A program made the position numbers and the translations under genes. Below, in pieces: positions 36,681-49,229 of a DNA stretch of 64,000 bases; position 1 is the first letter of the stretch, and every line of letters starts with the position of its first letter. The notes under the pieces are model-generated. The model saw only the letters and a program-made list of their open reading frames with translations, was not told the DNA's origin and ran no database searches. The DNA lies in NCBI GenBank assembly GCA_039621445.1, contig CP154956.1, positions 63,566,257 through 63,630,256 of the forward strand, read 5' to 3'. The DNA comes from Euglena gracilis. Taxonomy: Eukaryota > Euglenida > Euglenophyceae > Euglenales.

Positions 36681-38833
36681 GGTGGCCCCCGAAGCAGCAG
36701 CAGGATTGTGTGTGGTGTTTGGGGATAATGGAGAGGATTATGTCCAAAATGCATTCCAAGTCGCCACCCATGGGGTGTTTAGCAGCGGTCATAGTTTTGA
36801 TGGGGTTCTTGGCATGTGCCAGGGGGTAGGATAAGTCTTTGCGGAAAAGAAAGGAGATGTGACACCCCGTGTCGACCAAAATCCTAGCCTGTTACATGAC
36901 TTTTTGCCCATAGTCCGGACAAAATTGACAGGAAATAAAAATGATGGGAAACGACCCAATTTTTCCTATCATTTTTCACCGTCATTTTCTCCCCATACCC
37001 TTTCCATCCCCTTTGGGGGGGGGGGCGTTCAGGAGTGGTCAAATTTCACAAAAAAAATCGGGATGTGGCATGTGGCTAATTTTCAAGTTTTTGGGGTCTG
37101 TGTTGTAATGAAAAAAAAAATCACAAAAAAGCCACCCAGAAGACCAGTTTGACCATTTTTTGCAGCTTTGAGTTGTCTTTTTCCCCAAACAATTTTCATC
37201 AAAAGTGGCAAAACAACTACCGTTTTCCGTGAAGGCTGAATCCTCCCATCATCAATTTTTCTGAAATCGAGATTTTCCCGTCATTTTTTCCCGTCATTTT
37301 TCCCGTCATTTTTGATTTCCATCATTTTTGTCCTGACTGCACTTTGCTCAATTTTCCAAGTGAAAATTTGGGAGGGGGATCACTTTTTCCCTCAAAGTCG
37401 ACCTGTTTTTGTCAAGTATGGACATTTTTTTGTCCATTCTTCCTGTATATTTTTCATTGAATGTGGTGGCACGAGAAAATTGTCCTACCCTTGAGAACCA
37501 CCCCAAAAAATGTTCGGAGCAGAATTGCGTTGCATGGGCTTCATATCCACCTATCTTGAGAATGTATCCTGGCGGGCAAAAACCCCTTCCTCACAGAAGC
37601 ACAGGGGCACTGAAAGCGGAGGATGGTGCCCGACGGCGAGGGGATTCTCATTCTGTGTTTAGGACTCCCGAAAATAGAAAAATCCCGAAAAAATTTCTTG
37701 GGTGCTTCAGGAACCCCAGAGGTTCCAAGCAACAGACCCAAAAATCACACCCAGCACCTTTCTGAGGGAGGTTTGAGGGGGCTTGGCGCTTGAAGGGAAA
37801 CAGCACCTGCAGCGGTGGTAGGTGCATTTTTATTTGTTTAAACTGGCTTATATTAAGATTTTACACAATTTGTGGTCTGGACTACCCAAAAACTCAGAAT
37901 TTTTACCATTTTTGTGCCCAAAATCGGGATTACAGAAATCATGGACTCCCCCCAAAATATAAACTTCCTGGTTTTCTATTGAAATTTGACTTTGAAAAAA
38001 TCTAAATACCCCCCATCCTCTTTTCGGTGTGTCGCATCACCTCTTGGGTCCAAGGGCCGTCATCATTTGGCAGCGTATATCATTCAACCTTTTAATTCAG
38101 GCAGCTGAGTTTGCCGCCAAGGTGTCCAGGTGTGAGCCGTTCCGGTGGGTTGCTCAGAATCGTCTGGCAAAGGTTGTGTTGTTTCAGCTCAGTTTTTCTG
38201 AGAAGTAATGGTTTCCCCAACGACGAGGGGGTTGATCAAACTCTTTTCTGTTGTGGCCCACACATTTGATCAGACCGGCTCAGAATTTGAAAACCTTTTT
38301 TTGGAAACAAAACAGACCAGGACCGCGCAGTATGCCGTTTCGCATACCATGTGGCATGCCTTTCGGTTCGAGAATTGAAAGTGACAGATGTGGAAATCGG
38401 GATTCTGAATTCGACAGATATTACAGAGCAGGACGATTCTCATTGTGCCAGAAATTGTAGTGCTGCTGAAAGAAACCTCTTGAAGGATGTCAGCGGTGTA
38501 CACCTTTCAGGAAACTGTTTACAAATGATGAATGCAGCTTCGATTTCCGGGTCCTTGTTATTTAGCAGTGCATTCTCATTGTTGCTCTTTTTCACAGCAT
38601 TTTTATCAGAACGACCCAGTAATGATTGCGGCACAATTTTGCATCGTGAGAGCCCGGAAAACCACAGAAAGCGCCTATAGACAAAGATGCAACAGACAAC
38701 CAACACATGTGCCAAAACAAAGATGTGTAGGGTCGTGCCAAACAGGTGGCCAATAAAACAAAAGTGTATTGCCTGCACTGACAGAGATGGTTCACCGACA
38801 CCAACGCCAGTCAGGAAACAGAAGCGTCGGCCG
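36681..38833. other. Stretch without a supported gene
   Basis: AT-rich sequence with CCGTCATTTTT words (36960-37310). A frame at about 38098-38200 (AAEFAAKVSRCEPFRW) could be a late exon of the Cys-rich gene, but no junction supports it. Confidence 0.4.
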
Positions 38834-41157
38834 TCACAAAGGGGGTCCAGCATCGGTCGCTGTGGGGCCCAGAGGCTCCACCCAACAGGGCGGCCGCCGC
38901 TGCCGGTGCCGCCGCGCCCACGCGCCGAAGCCCATGCCGCGGTGCCAGCTGCGCGGCCACGGTGGCAGCCCCTCGTACGGGTACGGGCTGACGCCCCGCA
39001 GGACGAGGGCCACCACGTCCCAGGGCAAGCGCCGCAGGCAGAGCTGCACCGTCACCTGCCGGGGGAGAGGGCACTCCACTGGCCACCTGACGGGCCCGAG
39101 GTCTGGGTCGATGCGCGAAGGGACATTGGCGGCAAAACACACCTTCGTTTTGTGGGGGGGGGGGGTGCGTGGGCTGGGGGCTGGGGAGGAGCACACCGCC
39201 AGCTGCTGGTAGCGAGGCGGGTACATCGGGAGGTACCGCGGCTGCCAGTCCGGTAGCACGTAGAACACCGTCTGGATGTGGCCCGCCGCCGCCACCCGCC
39301 CCGCCTGGAACAGCACGAAGCGGCCTGCCGCAGAGCAGGGGTGAAGAGTGTCGGTTGGCCGGCCCCACCGAGCCGTCTGGTGGCTGGTCAACGGTCCTTG
39401 TGCGGCCCAAGCCATTGGTGGGCATCCCTTGGTTTGGTGCGGTATTGGGGGGGGGGGCTTCGATCATTTGGTGAAAGAATTCATATATCTGACCAAATTA
39501 TCTAACAACCCCGCTTTTGACAGAGGGCACACACCCAGGCGGGGATACTCGGGGAGGACTTCCATGGCGGACTTCTGATGGAAAATCAGGAGGACACCCG
39601 CTGTGTCCCCGGCGTCCAGCCTGGGTGATGGACGAGTGGAGTGGATGCAGTGATGGAAAGGTGGAGTTGAGGATCCAGAGTCGGACCTGCAGACAGCTGG
39701 GGGAATACTATTGCCATGTCAGATTTTGCAACCAGCAACCAGGGCGTCGCTTAATGACCCCAGGGGGTCCAGCTCAGAGGCTGGAAAACTTGGGCTGGCT
39801 GGAAAAAGGCTGCTGGCTGATCCCCCTAGGGAGGCCCGGCTGGAACTGGGCCCGACCTGAGGTCGAACCAGGTAAACCCCCCCCCCTCATTTAGAACGAC
39901 CCCCCTCTGATAACGAACCCCCCCATTTATAACGACCCATCCTGGACCTCCACCAAAAAAAGAAATATAACGACCCATGGTTGACAAAGAGCAGAAAGCA
40001 CGGGTAAGGTGATGTATCTCACGTAAGAGCGTCCAGGCTCACCAGTGTTTATTTGAAGTATGAGCGGATCGACCGCTGCTTGGACGGGGGCGTGGTCAGG
40101 GTGGGCGGAGGAGCAGAGCCTACAGAGGACCCTTGCACATCCTCATCAAACTTCTTTACAACGTCATCAACTGGGGTGTGAACCCAGGTAGATGGCATGA
40201 TGGATGGATGGTAGAAAGCGTGTCAGACATAGCTGCGGTAGGGAAAACAGCAAAGCCCCCCTCTGATAACGACCCCCCATTTATAACGACCCCCTCTGGA
40301 TTTTCCACCAACTGAAAAGTCAGATAACGACCCGTCGTTACATTCAGGGGGGGGGGGGTACCAAAAAAATCGAAACTCCAAAAACGCCTAAAAACCTGCC
40401 AATTGTGAAAAAAAATCCATTTTTTTTTGACCCCAAATTTGCCCTGCCCAGCCAATATTTTTTGCCCAATTTGGCCCATTTTACCTCCGAAAGCCGAAAA
40501 TCCATTACCGTCCAGCCGCCCTTCAGGCAGCTGGAAAATAAATAAAACGTGTCGATGGGGGGGAGGGGGGTATGGGGCTGGAAAACCAGGTTGGCTGGAA
40601 AAAGACGGCTGGCTGGCTGGACCCCCCCCGGGGATGGGGTCCACTTTGGCTTGAGCGACGTCCTGTTTGCAACATTGAACAAATAGGTGTCTTGCAATAA
40701 AAGAAATATGGTTATATTGCAAAAGCAACTGAGAAGAAGAGTAAATGTGGATTAAGCAGATGCAGCCTCAGACGTCATTTGCTGGTTTGCTTTCATCATT
40801 TCTGCCACCCAAAATAGGAAACCAACAGATTCCTTATTGGCTCATTGGCTCATCATCCAGCGGACACACAGGGACATGCACTTAGGCACAAAAGATCGAG
40901 TGCGCGCAGGAAAAACACCGCCTCATTCAATGAATTGGGAGGCACTGCACCCCAACCCCCACACACCTATCGGCCGAGGCGGCGCTGCCGGCCGGGCGCA
41001 GGATGGCGGCCACCCGGACGCTGACCCGCGCAGTGTGGGCACACAGCAGGAGGCCCTGCCCGACGGCGAGGGTCCCCGCGCCGGTGACGGTGGCGACGCC
41101 CCGGATGGCCCGGGCCGACACGGGCGGGGCGTCCTTGATGAGGCCCAGCAGCATGCC
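38834..41157 (-). CDS. Three C-terminal exons of an unrecognised gene
   Basis: On the minus strand: exon 40965-41157 (GMLLGLIKDAPPVSARAIRG, then VSVRVAAILRP), GT-AG intron, exon 39197-39324 (RFVLFQAGRVAAAGHIQTVF, then YVLPDWQPRYLPMYPPRYQQ), GT-AG intron of 140 nt (39057-39196), and last exon 38834-39056 (VTVQLCLRRLPWDVVALVLR, then GVSPYPYEGLPPWPRSW, ending at a stop). Both donors read GTGTG and both frames are continuous. The sequence is rich in predicted beta strands and GC-rich like other coding exons. I do not recognise the family. The exon islands further upstream (42860-49590) probably belong to the same gene. Confidence 0.6.
39740..40665. mobile_element. CAGG(G/A)CGTCGCT element, 926 bp, with nested foldback
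   Basis: Ends CAGGGCGTCGCTTAA and TTGAGCGACGTCCTG are inverted with two mismatches. Flanks CCAGCAAC and TTTGCAAC share GCAAC. Inside is a second foldback (39871-40361) with GGTAAAC-C run ends and the word AACGACCC. It lies in the 39325-40964 intron. Confidence 0.65.
39871..40361. mobile_element. Foldback element, word AACGACCC
   Basis: GGTAAAC-C run-TCATTTAGAACGAC at the left is inverted as GTCGTTACATTCA-G run-TACC at the right. ATAACGACCC repeats many times just inside both ends. Nested in the 926-bp element. Confidence 0.6.
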
Positions 41158-41947
41158 CTGGGCCGTGGGGGGGGGGGGGGGTAGGACGGCGGGGCGGGGA
41201 GTGCAGCCCGAAGTCAGCGCATGACCCACCTGCCTCTGATCCCCATCACGGTGGCACTTGGTTTGCCAGCCTCTTTTGGGGGTGGGGGCACTGATGTCTT
41301 GCTTTCAGAAACCTCCTGCGACACACGAGGCGCACTAATTTCTCTGAGGGTCTACTCTTGAATGGACCTAATTTGATGCTCACCTGGCCCTGCGTTGTTC
41401 TCGAGTAGGAATGAGAAGAAGGAGTGGGGAGAGGCTAAAGGTGTGCAAAGGTTTTGGACGTCGGATCAACAAAAAGTGGGAGGCTCGCAGGCACACCGGC
41501 CGGAGGTGCTTGACGGTGGAGCTGCTGGCCACAGTCAAGTCCACATACGCCCCACTGCCAGCGTGGTGCCAGGCTGTGTGCCGCATTGGGGGGGGGGGGG
41601 GGGAGGCTCTGCAGAGGTTGGGAATTTTTGGCTGACCAGGCCGGCCTCAGAAGGTGAATTGAGAGAGCCCAACGAGAGCAGAGAAAAATGAAATCGCATT
41701 GGGCGATGATCGAAGCAGGAACCGAACTGTCACTGGATTTCAAGCTGGCATACCTTTGGACTTATTTACACCTATTCTCTGGAACATTTGGCAGCTTTCA
41801 TTGCCTAAGGCTAAGCATTCACCCCCTTTCCTTCCTCAGATGCATGGATGGCACATAGCTGCCAGTAGTCGTGGCGACCTACTAGTCGTTCGACTAGCCA
41901 GTTGCCCTATCGACTAGTTGGTCAATCAGTTGACCAACTAGTTTGCA

Positions 41948-42503
41948 CAGGGGGGGGGGGACTGGCTAGAGGACCAACTGGCCAGTCAGCTGACTAGGTC
42001 AAATAGTCATGTAAGCCACGCAAATGCCTTAAGCAGCTTCAGCACTTTAGGTGCGATGCCCCCCCCCCCCGGATCGAACGCTCTTTTCGTCAGACGTCCA
42101 GGGATGACCACAAAATAAATCCCAGCACAATGCACAGAACTCCTATTCCGGAAATTTGATGCTGAAAATAGAATCCCAGTTCCCAATATCACTCAGTGCT
42201 CAAATCCCGAAATTTTGAAACTTTTTGTTCACCTGGGCATGCAAAAATTCATGGCTACATGGCTGCAGAAGGGGTTTTGTTAATTTTGGGCCCTCAAACA
42301 GTTGCTTACCGTGGCTTTTCTTCACAGCTTTTTTCATTAGGGAATTTTTGAATTTTTTAAGTCATAGAGTTTCGAGGGAGTTTAATTTTGACATGATACA
42401 TACGAATGGCCAGTCGATCGGGAGGCGAGAATAATGGGTCGACTAGAAGTTGGCCATCTAGTCTGACCGACTGGTCAGTCAACTAGCCAGTACCCCCCCA
42501 CTG
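41948..42503. mobile_element. CAG...CTG foldback, word ACTGGCTAG/GACTAG
   Basis: CAG-G run-ACTGGCTAG at the left is inverted as CTAGCCAGT-AC run-CTG at the right, about 19 of 21 matching. GACTAG, CCAACTGGCC and related words are dense inside and also just outside the left end, so the true limit may be about 41870. Confidence 0.55.
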
Positions 42504-42859
42504 TGACCTGGAAGGCTCCAGGGGAGCCTTCCAGCTGGGAAAATCCGGCACAGAATCCGAAGACCCAGTTCGGACCCAGGTCCGCTGGGTCCGGGTCTTT
42601 GCAATGCAACGCTGTCCAAACCCCAGCCCGCCCACTCCCAGCATCCATCCGGTCACCCCCTCAGGCATGAGGAACCACCAGCCTGGCCCCAGCCACCCAA
42701 GAGGCACGCCCGGAGGCCGGGGAGGCACTCAGCCTGGGCGGAACCCTGCGGGGGACGAGGGGGACACGGCAAGCTGCGGCACAGTTGTGGCATAGCGCCA
42801 AAAAAAGCAGGCAACCTTCTGCTGTGGGTCTTCCGCCATCCAAAGAATCACAACCCACC

Positions 42860-43110
42860 CGCCGGGATCAACAAGTCGGATTGCGGTGAGCCCGGGTGTT
42901 TGCGAGCCGTGCTCCTGGTGGAGACGCATGCGAAACAAGCACGCGTGGAGGGGGGCACGCCTTCCACGTGGTCCACTGTGCCGGTGATGGTGGTCCCGCG
43001 GTACGACGGCGCGGCCAGCACCAAGTCCCCCCGCCGGAGGCCGCCGCACCAGAGGCGCCCGCACACCCGCACGCCGGGCCGGGGATGGCGGCCCACACCC
43101 GGGCGAACGG
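42860..43110 (-). CDS. Exon island, unrecognised
   Basis: Minus-strand frame with GC-rich third positions: GDLVLAAPSYRGTTITGTVD, then HVEGVPPSTR. The boundaries are not fixed. It probably belongs with 38834-41157. Confidence 0.45.
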
Positions 43111-43439
43111 CGAGCCGGGCCGGGGGCTTCGGGTCCCGTGGGATGGCCTGCGGTGGCGGGCGCATGGCGGCCAGAACAGGCGTCTTTTTACCAACCCCGG
43201 GGGGGGGAGCCTTGTGCTATGGGCCCACAGCAGGCACACCCCCCTGGGGGGTCGGTTTTGGAGCCTGGTGCCTGCCGCCCCAGTCAGTTTTCCTTTGAAA
43301 ATGGCCATTTCCAGGGGGTGTGCTGTAGCAACCCAAAACCCTACCCCCCCCCCCCCGGGGGGGCGAAAGGGCCCTACCCCCCTTCCTTAAAAAGAAGCCT
43401 GGGCCGGAACCACCGACCCCAAAGGCTCCAAAACATGGG

Positions 43440-43580
43440 AGCAAGCTTCTGCGGCCAACACAACAGTTTGCGGAGGCAACTGCGGGCTGGAACTCAGCGC
43501 GCACCTCCAGCTGCCGCAGCGTGGCGGGGAGGCTCCACGTGGCGAGGTCGGCGGCCCAGACGCGGTGGGGGGGGAACGGA
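43440..43580 (-). CDS. Exon island, unrecognised
   Basis: Minus-strand frame VWAADLATWSLPATLRQLEV, then RAEFQP. CAG follows near 43494. Boundaries uncertain. The Pro/Ala-rich repeats just upstream (43590-43650, GGCGGGCGGCAG repeats) may be intronic. Confidence 0.45.
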
Positions 43581-44159
43581 TCGCCAGCTGGCAGGGCGGG
43601 CGGCGGCAGGGCGGGCGGCAGGGCGGGCGGCAGGGCCTCGGCCGCCGCCCCGACGGACACGAGGAGGACCCCGGCACAGCCAGGATGGGGACCCGGCTGG
43701 CCCGGACAAGGAGTCCGGCCGAGATTCGCTCAGCGGCTCGGGGAGGGTCTGGTCGCACGGGCCACAACTATTGGAGGCACGGCAGTGACCCCTGCCCCAG
43801 GAAGGAATCGCCCAGGATACATGAGACTCATCGACCCCCCCCCCCCCAGGGTGCAACAGAGGTCTGCACTCACCGTTGGTGGGCCGAAAACCCTTTTTCC
43901 GGGGTTTGGTTGACTCGTTTGGGGATTTTGGGTGGGTTTGATCCGAGGCCAATTTCCATTGAAGTGGTCATTTTCAGGCACCTGGCACGTTCAAAGCTTG
44001 TGTCAAAGCACCACCCACCCCAAAACCGGATCCCCGCAGGTCGAAAGTTCCCCCTTGTCCACTGTGAAAAGGCCTGGAGGTATGAGACTCCCTTAATCTG
44101 ATGTCTAGCTGTAACCGCCTGCTCCCCTCAGGTCCCACATGGGTTGGTTGAGGCGGTGA

Positions 44160-44330
44160 AGCTGTGAAGAATAGTCCCCGTGGCCAGTCACGGCAGCCAG
44201 CCAGAGCCCAGTCCAAAGCATGGGCCAGTGCCACTTCCTCCCCCAGTGGGCCCCACCGCGCGGGCTGGCCAGCCTCCGCCGCCCACACCGCCACCAGCGC
44301 ATAATCTGCCGCGGAGATGTCGCCAGGCAC
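44160..44330 (-). CDS. Exon island, unrecognised
   Basis: Minus-strand frame ISAADYALVAVWAAEAGQPA, then LGEEVALAHALDWALAGC. Strong helical, Ala-rich and GC3-rich composition, as in the other exons. Junctions not resolved. Confidence 0.5.
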
Positions 44331-45869
44331 CGGCCATCAGGAGCAAAAAAAAAACACATGTGTCCTCTTCAGCATTTTTGACAGCGGGGCCTGGACGTAG
44401 CGGGGTAGCCGGCTGGGCCAGCGCGAGAGTTGCGCCGTTCCCTGCCATTTCCCTCTGCTGCGTCGTGGCTCGACCTCTCACACTGTGCAGGAGTGGGGAG
44501 GTTGCAGGTGGACCTTGCCTCTGAGCAGCCGCCAATCCTGTGCCCATCCTGAGGCCAAAGGCGGAAACAGGGTTCGATGTCAGGGAAGGGTGGAGGATCA
44601 GATCCCCCCATCACAACAACAGCACCGTCCGGGTGACCAAGCCCAGCACCAAACAGCGGGCTGAAAAATTGTGCCCCAAAAAAATCGGCCAATTGTGCCA
44701 TTTTAGGCACCTTTGGGGCGAAAAATTTGTCAATGATGCAAAAAATTTTCAGCGCAAAGCGCCGGAAGGAAAAGTTTGAATTTTGGGGGGTCCCGACAGG
44801 GATTCCCACAAATTCGTGCTGACGACCCTTGATTCTGGTTCGTGATCAATCGTAATTGTTGATGGCACCAAAAAAAATCCAGTTTCTCATTTTCCTTGGC
44901 AAAAAAATACACATGTATAACACAAGACAGTTTTGTGGTATTTTGCAGCATTCCACAGGAATTTGAGAGGATTTGCAGAAATCAACAAAATTTTGCAAAA
45001 ATCGATCACTTCTGAAAGATGGTGCAGATGCCCAGGTCAGGCTCGATTTTATTTGGCAGAGTTCCATTGTCAGCAACTTTGGGTTATTTCTGTCCATTTT
45101 TTCCATCTTGGCCAGTTGTCAATCATTTTCCAGCATCGGGCCATTATTGTCCATTTCGGCCGCTTTCACCAATTTTGGAATGGAGATAGATTTTTGCCTT
45201 GTTTCTGCAGTCCTCCTTCTTGAGCCATTCGTTCAAACGTGTCCTCACAGCATACCTTGTTGCAGTCACTTCAGGAGGCAAATTTCATCTATTCGTCCCA
45301 ATTATCATGAACGTTTGCCAGCAGCTATCATTCTGCTCAGGCTTCAACAAAATAATCAATTATCAACCAATACAGTGCAATATTCTGCAGCATGCCGGCT
45401 TGAACCAGCCACTTGTTCTCCAAATCCACACGCTTTTTCATCAGGAATAGAACAGTTGAGGAGATGGGATGATAGAGGCAGGAGGGCAGAAAGGAGAGCA
45501 TGGGAAAGAGGGCAGCAGAGAGCAAAGGGCAAAAAAAGAGAGTAATAATTATCAAATCTTGTCCATGTCTGTTTGTTTTCCCCTTTGGGGAAAAACAATA
45601 ATATAATCCTTGATGGTTTCCATAAATGGGAGAAAATCATTCATAATTATTTGTGTTTGCGGTCATTTGTGATTGTTTGTGATTCTTCGTGATTTTGGAA
45701 AATCCCCAAAATGCACTGGTTCGTGATTATGTGCGATTATTCATGGCAGTCATTTGTGAGAATCCTGGGGGTCCCAGGTAACCGCCCCCGGGTCGGTCCG
45801 GACCCCCTTGGCAGGTGGGGGGGGGGGGGTTGGACTCCCCACTCCAGTCCAGGAGGGGGGGGACACCAA

Positions 45870-46235
45870 GTAAACCCCCCCCACCTATAAACCCCCCCCC
45901 CTCGGGCCGACCAACCAAACCGGGACCTATAAACCCCCCCCCTTCGGGGAAGAAAAATGAAAGCCGCCAGGGACGATTTTTCGGCCGCAAACCACCTAAA
46001 AACTGATTTTTTGGCAATTTTTTGACACTTACCATCATCAAAAATGCCATTTTTGACCAAATTTGCCAAAAATTGTCAATTTTGGGGGGTTTCGGGGTCA
46101 TTTTGGGGGGTCGGATTTTCACCAACAATTCCGGGACCTATAAACCCCCCCCACCTATAAACCCCCCCCCTTCGGCCGACCAACCAAACCGGATCATTTA
46201 AACCCCCGGAGGTTTATAGGTGGGGGGGGGTTTAC
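45870..46235. mobile_element. Foldback element with perfect GTAAAC ends, word CTATAAACCC
   Basis: GTAAAC, C run, ACCTATAAACC at the left is exactly inverted at the right (GGTTTATAGGT, G run, GTTTAC), about 24 bp. CTATAAACCCCC and GGCCGACCAACCAAACCGG recur inside. No target duplication seen. Confidence 0.75.
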
Positions 46236-46840
46236 TGTGTGGTGCTGAGTCCTTTGCCTGTCTGATGGTGCCATGAGGCAGCGGATGTTTGAAGCATGTA
46301 GTTGCCGGTGGACCTGTACAGGGTGAAGGTACCTAGGGCTTCAATTTAGGTCCCCGGTGATTTCCTTTGATTGGCCACCACTTTGCAGATATTTGAATTT
46401 TTTGATTTTTTGACCCCAAAATGGCTCAAAAACGGCTAAATCGAAACAGGCCAAATGTACAATATATGAAGTTGGACGGCCTGGAAATGGCCATAACTCG
46501 AGTTGGGGGAAAAGTAAAGCATGGTTGGATAGGGCATTCCAAGGGCTCCAATTATGGTCTGCAGACATTTCCTTTGATTCTGCTTCGTTGTCGAAATTTG
46601 GGGGGGGGGATCGATTCTTTGACCAAACAGCTCACCTCAGCGAAAGGGCAGAGTCAAAACTGGGGCGAGGGGGTTAGTTAATCCTACCCAGTCTGCAGTT
46701 TGGATCCCTTATTGGCTGAATAACTGGGGCCTGGGGGGAAGTCGGCGGTCAAACGGAGGCGATTCGGAAAGCCCGGATCCAGTGGCTCGTGATTGGATCC
46801 CGACGACTGAAAAAATTTAACCCCAAGAACAGGTCCAGGG

Positions 46841-47147
46841 CAGGCTTTTGCTTAAGGACCCCCGGGGGGGGGGGGGGGGGCACTGGCTAGCCAATCGGGT
46901 AGACACTGGAAAAAATGGACTAGCTAGACCCCCCTCCCCCAAGGGGGGGGGGGGGGTCCGGGGGTCCCCCCAACTGGAAAAAAAAATTTTCCTCCGGCGC
47001 TGGCGCCGAGGTGGAAATGAGGTTTTTAATAGGTTTTTGGCTGATTTTGTTTCAAAAATTCCCAGAAATGGCCAAAAACGGGCATTTTTGGCCATTTGGG
47101 GGGGGTCCCAAAAAAAAGTTCCGGCGCTTAGCAGAAGCAGAAGCCTG
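46841..47147. mobile_element. CAGGCTT...AAGCCTG element with perfect 8-bp duplication
   Basis: Ends CAGGCTTTTGCTT and AGCAGAAGCCTG are inverted repeats. GTCCAGGG borders both sides exactly (46833-46840 and 47148-47155). The 307-bp interior has two G/C foldbacks and CCGGCGCTGGCGCCGAGG. It is non-autonomous. Confidence 0.85.
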
Positions 47148-47229
47148 GTCCAGGGGCATGGTGGCCGCGGTTCTCATCACCAACCCCCACCCTTTCCCGG
47201 TGGCTAATCTAATCTAATCCCCACAGTTA

Positions 47230-47560
47230 CTCTAAACTGATAACCAGGGCAGGGTCTCCAGAGCATGGGCGCAGCTCTGGACGGGTGCCAGAGGGCAGCC
47301 ACAGCAGCTCATAGCGGACCCCCGGCAGCCGCGCCACGACGCAGTGGCCCTGCGGCAGGGACGGCGGGAGGGCGGCCACCACGCGCCGCTGCGCCGCGGG
47401 GCAGCCCAGCAGCACCAGCACGACGCAGGCGGGGCTGTCCATCCCGCCGGTGGGAGCCGTCAGCCACGGGCTCCGCGGGGCCTGGTGGCCTTCATCGGCA
47501 GGAGGGGAGCGGTGCCCTCCTGCGGCGTGGGGGCGGAAGGCACTGCGCGGAGGTGGTGAC
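47230..47560 (-). CDS. Exon island, unrecognised
   Basis: Minus-strand frame GGMDSPACVVLVLLGC, then CVVARLPGVRYELLWLPSG and SGDPALVIS. GC3-rich. The frame closes at a stop near 47233, but a donor before it (CTG|GTTATC) is possible. Family not recognised. Confidence 0.5.
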
Positions 47561-47961
47561 GCGGCGGAGCTCCCGGTGGCCCTTCCTAAGCTCAAAGGCA
47601 GGTGGTTTGGACCCCAGGCTTGAACTTTTGGCCTCGGATCCCGAAGGAAGTGAGGCTGGTGGACAGGTGTGCCGGAGTGTGCGCCGTTTCGGAATGAGTG
47701 AGGCACTGCAGACGATACGTGAGTGCACTGATGTGCAATTCCTGCCAGACTCTTGTCCAGCGTTGCAGAGGCCATACGTTTTGTTTCCATCAGATGAAAA
47801 CCTGCAAAAAAAGAGGATGCCGGACAGGACAGGAAGGCCCATCAGAAGCCCCATGAGTGCGGTGAACCCGGGCCACCACAACAGGCACAGCTTCTGGCAA
47901 TGCCGACAACACCTCTGCGTCCCCAGGCAGACCGCAGGCAGCACAAGGGATCCCCTCAGTT

Positions 47962-48175
47962 GTGGGCGGCCCGGTTGTGGGGGTGGACGAAGTTGGGGTC
48001 AAAGTCATCGCTGTGGGGGTCCGCCTTGCAGGTGAGGGTTGCGCCGCCAAAGGGCGGCGGGGGTCCGTCGGGTTCGCTGCCGGGGCGCCGCAAGCGCCGC
48101 AGGATGGCCGCCCGCTGCCCCGCCGTGGCCGGCAGGGGCTGCCCACAGGAAGCCCTCGTGTGGCTCTCGCCCCGA
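47962..48175 (-). CDS. Exon island, unrecognised
   Basis: Minus-strand frame AGQRAAILRRLRRPGSEPDG, then GATLTCKADPHSDDFDPNFV and HPHNR. The composition is protein-like. An in-frame ATG at the upstream end (MSRGES) may or may not be a start. Confidence 0.5.
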
Positions 48176-48599
48176 CTCATCGGCTGGGGGGGGGGTTGCT
48201 GTTGATTGTCCAACCGCCCCCCCCCCAGATGGCCCAACCATCCCACCCCTCCCAGACAACACCAGTGGGTGCCATTACAACGGTTAAACTGACCCCCCCC
48301 CCGGGGGGTGTTGTTAGAGGCGCACTCTCAAAAGCATTTCGCCTGGAAATGCCTGCCCACCAGGATGCTATTTGGGCGGCAGAGTTCATCTCTCTGGGGG
48401 GGGGGGGGTTGAGGATTCCTGGGTCCTGCTGGTGGTCAGGCAGGGCTGCAGAGGGGCGTTCATGTGACGGCCGCTTGGGGGCTGGCCCTGAGACAAAAAC
48501 CCGGGCCCTCCTGACCCAGCCAAGGAGTCCACCCACGGCGAATGCGCGGTTGACAAGGTCCCTTGGCTGCTGGGTGATGGGGTAAAGCACCACTCCCAA

Positions 48600-49200
48600 C
48601 ACCAGGGAGGGGCCCGATGTTTACTGAAGCCACAATAGAAAGCCATGTCGCGCGTCGCGGACATGAGCTAGGCACACCTTCGTCTGAGGCGTCCAACAAG
48701 CGACGTCGACTTTGGGGACTGGGGGTGCCAAAGAGACTGAACTGGGAGGAGGGTGCGGTATCCCACACCTCCGCTGCGGTACAGGGGCCCCGCGGCCGAA
48801 CCGACCCCGGCCCGGACGTCTCTGACACTCCTGCCGCTGGCAGATGCAAAAAAATACGGGGACTGTGGGGACATTCCATGGGTCCCACACAACACAACCG
48901 TGAGAGGGTGAAAGGCATGGCCAACGCTCTCCATCCACTGCACAAAAGCCCTGGTCTGGCCCGGCGGGGGTGGGGCCACAAGGTGGCTCCACTGCCCCAG
49001 CCAGAACGTTGTGTAACGCCGAAACCTGTTGGGTCCAAAGCTGGCGGGCGGCGGGCTGTCCTCCCTCCGGAGAGGACGCAGGCCCGAGCCCGGGTCGAAC
49101 CGGACCCGAAGCTGCAAATGGGACCAATAAGTCAGCCCAACCCAACCAAACACTGGGGCCTCGCACCCATTTTTGCCGGAGCTTTGCCCATTGTCCACCC
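48600..49200 (-). other. Open region, possible exon
   Basis: One minus-strand frame stays open for about 176 codons (for example QTRAFVQWMESVGHAFHPL). Other frames are open too because of high GC, so coding status is undecided. Confidence 0.25.
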
Positions 49201-49229
49201 ATTTTTTGACGCCATCGGAGCCAGAAATA

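Larger units (their letters stand above)
44331..47229. other. Intronic or intergenic stretch with several elements
   Basis: Contains GCGC-AAA-GCGCC palindromes (44745), AT-rich DNA, the 45870 foldback, a dispersed GGGCTTCAATTTAGG repeat (46330) and the 46841 element. No coding island. Confidence 0.5.

Noticed and set aside
47492-47944. Minus-strand ORF with a membrane-like segment (GLLMGLPVLSGILFF)
   Set aside because: It overlaps a better-supported exon in another frame at its lower end, and its middle lacks GC3 bias. It may hide a small exon but is not supported.
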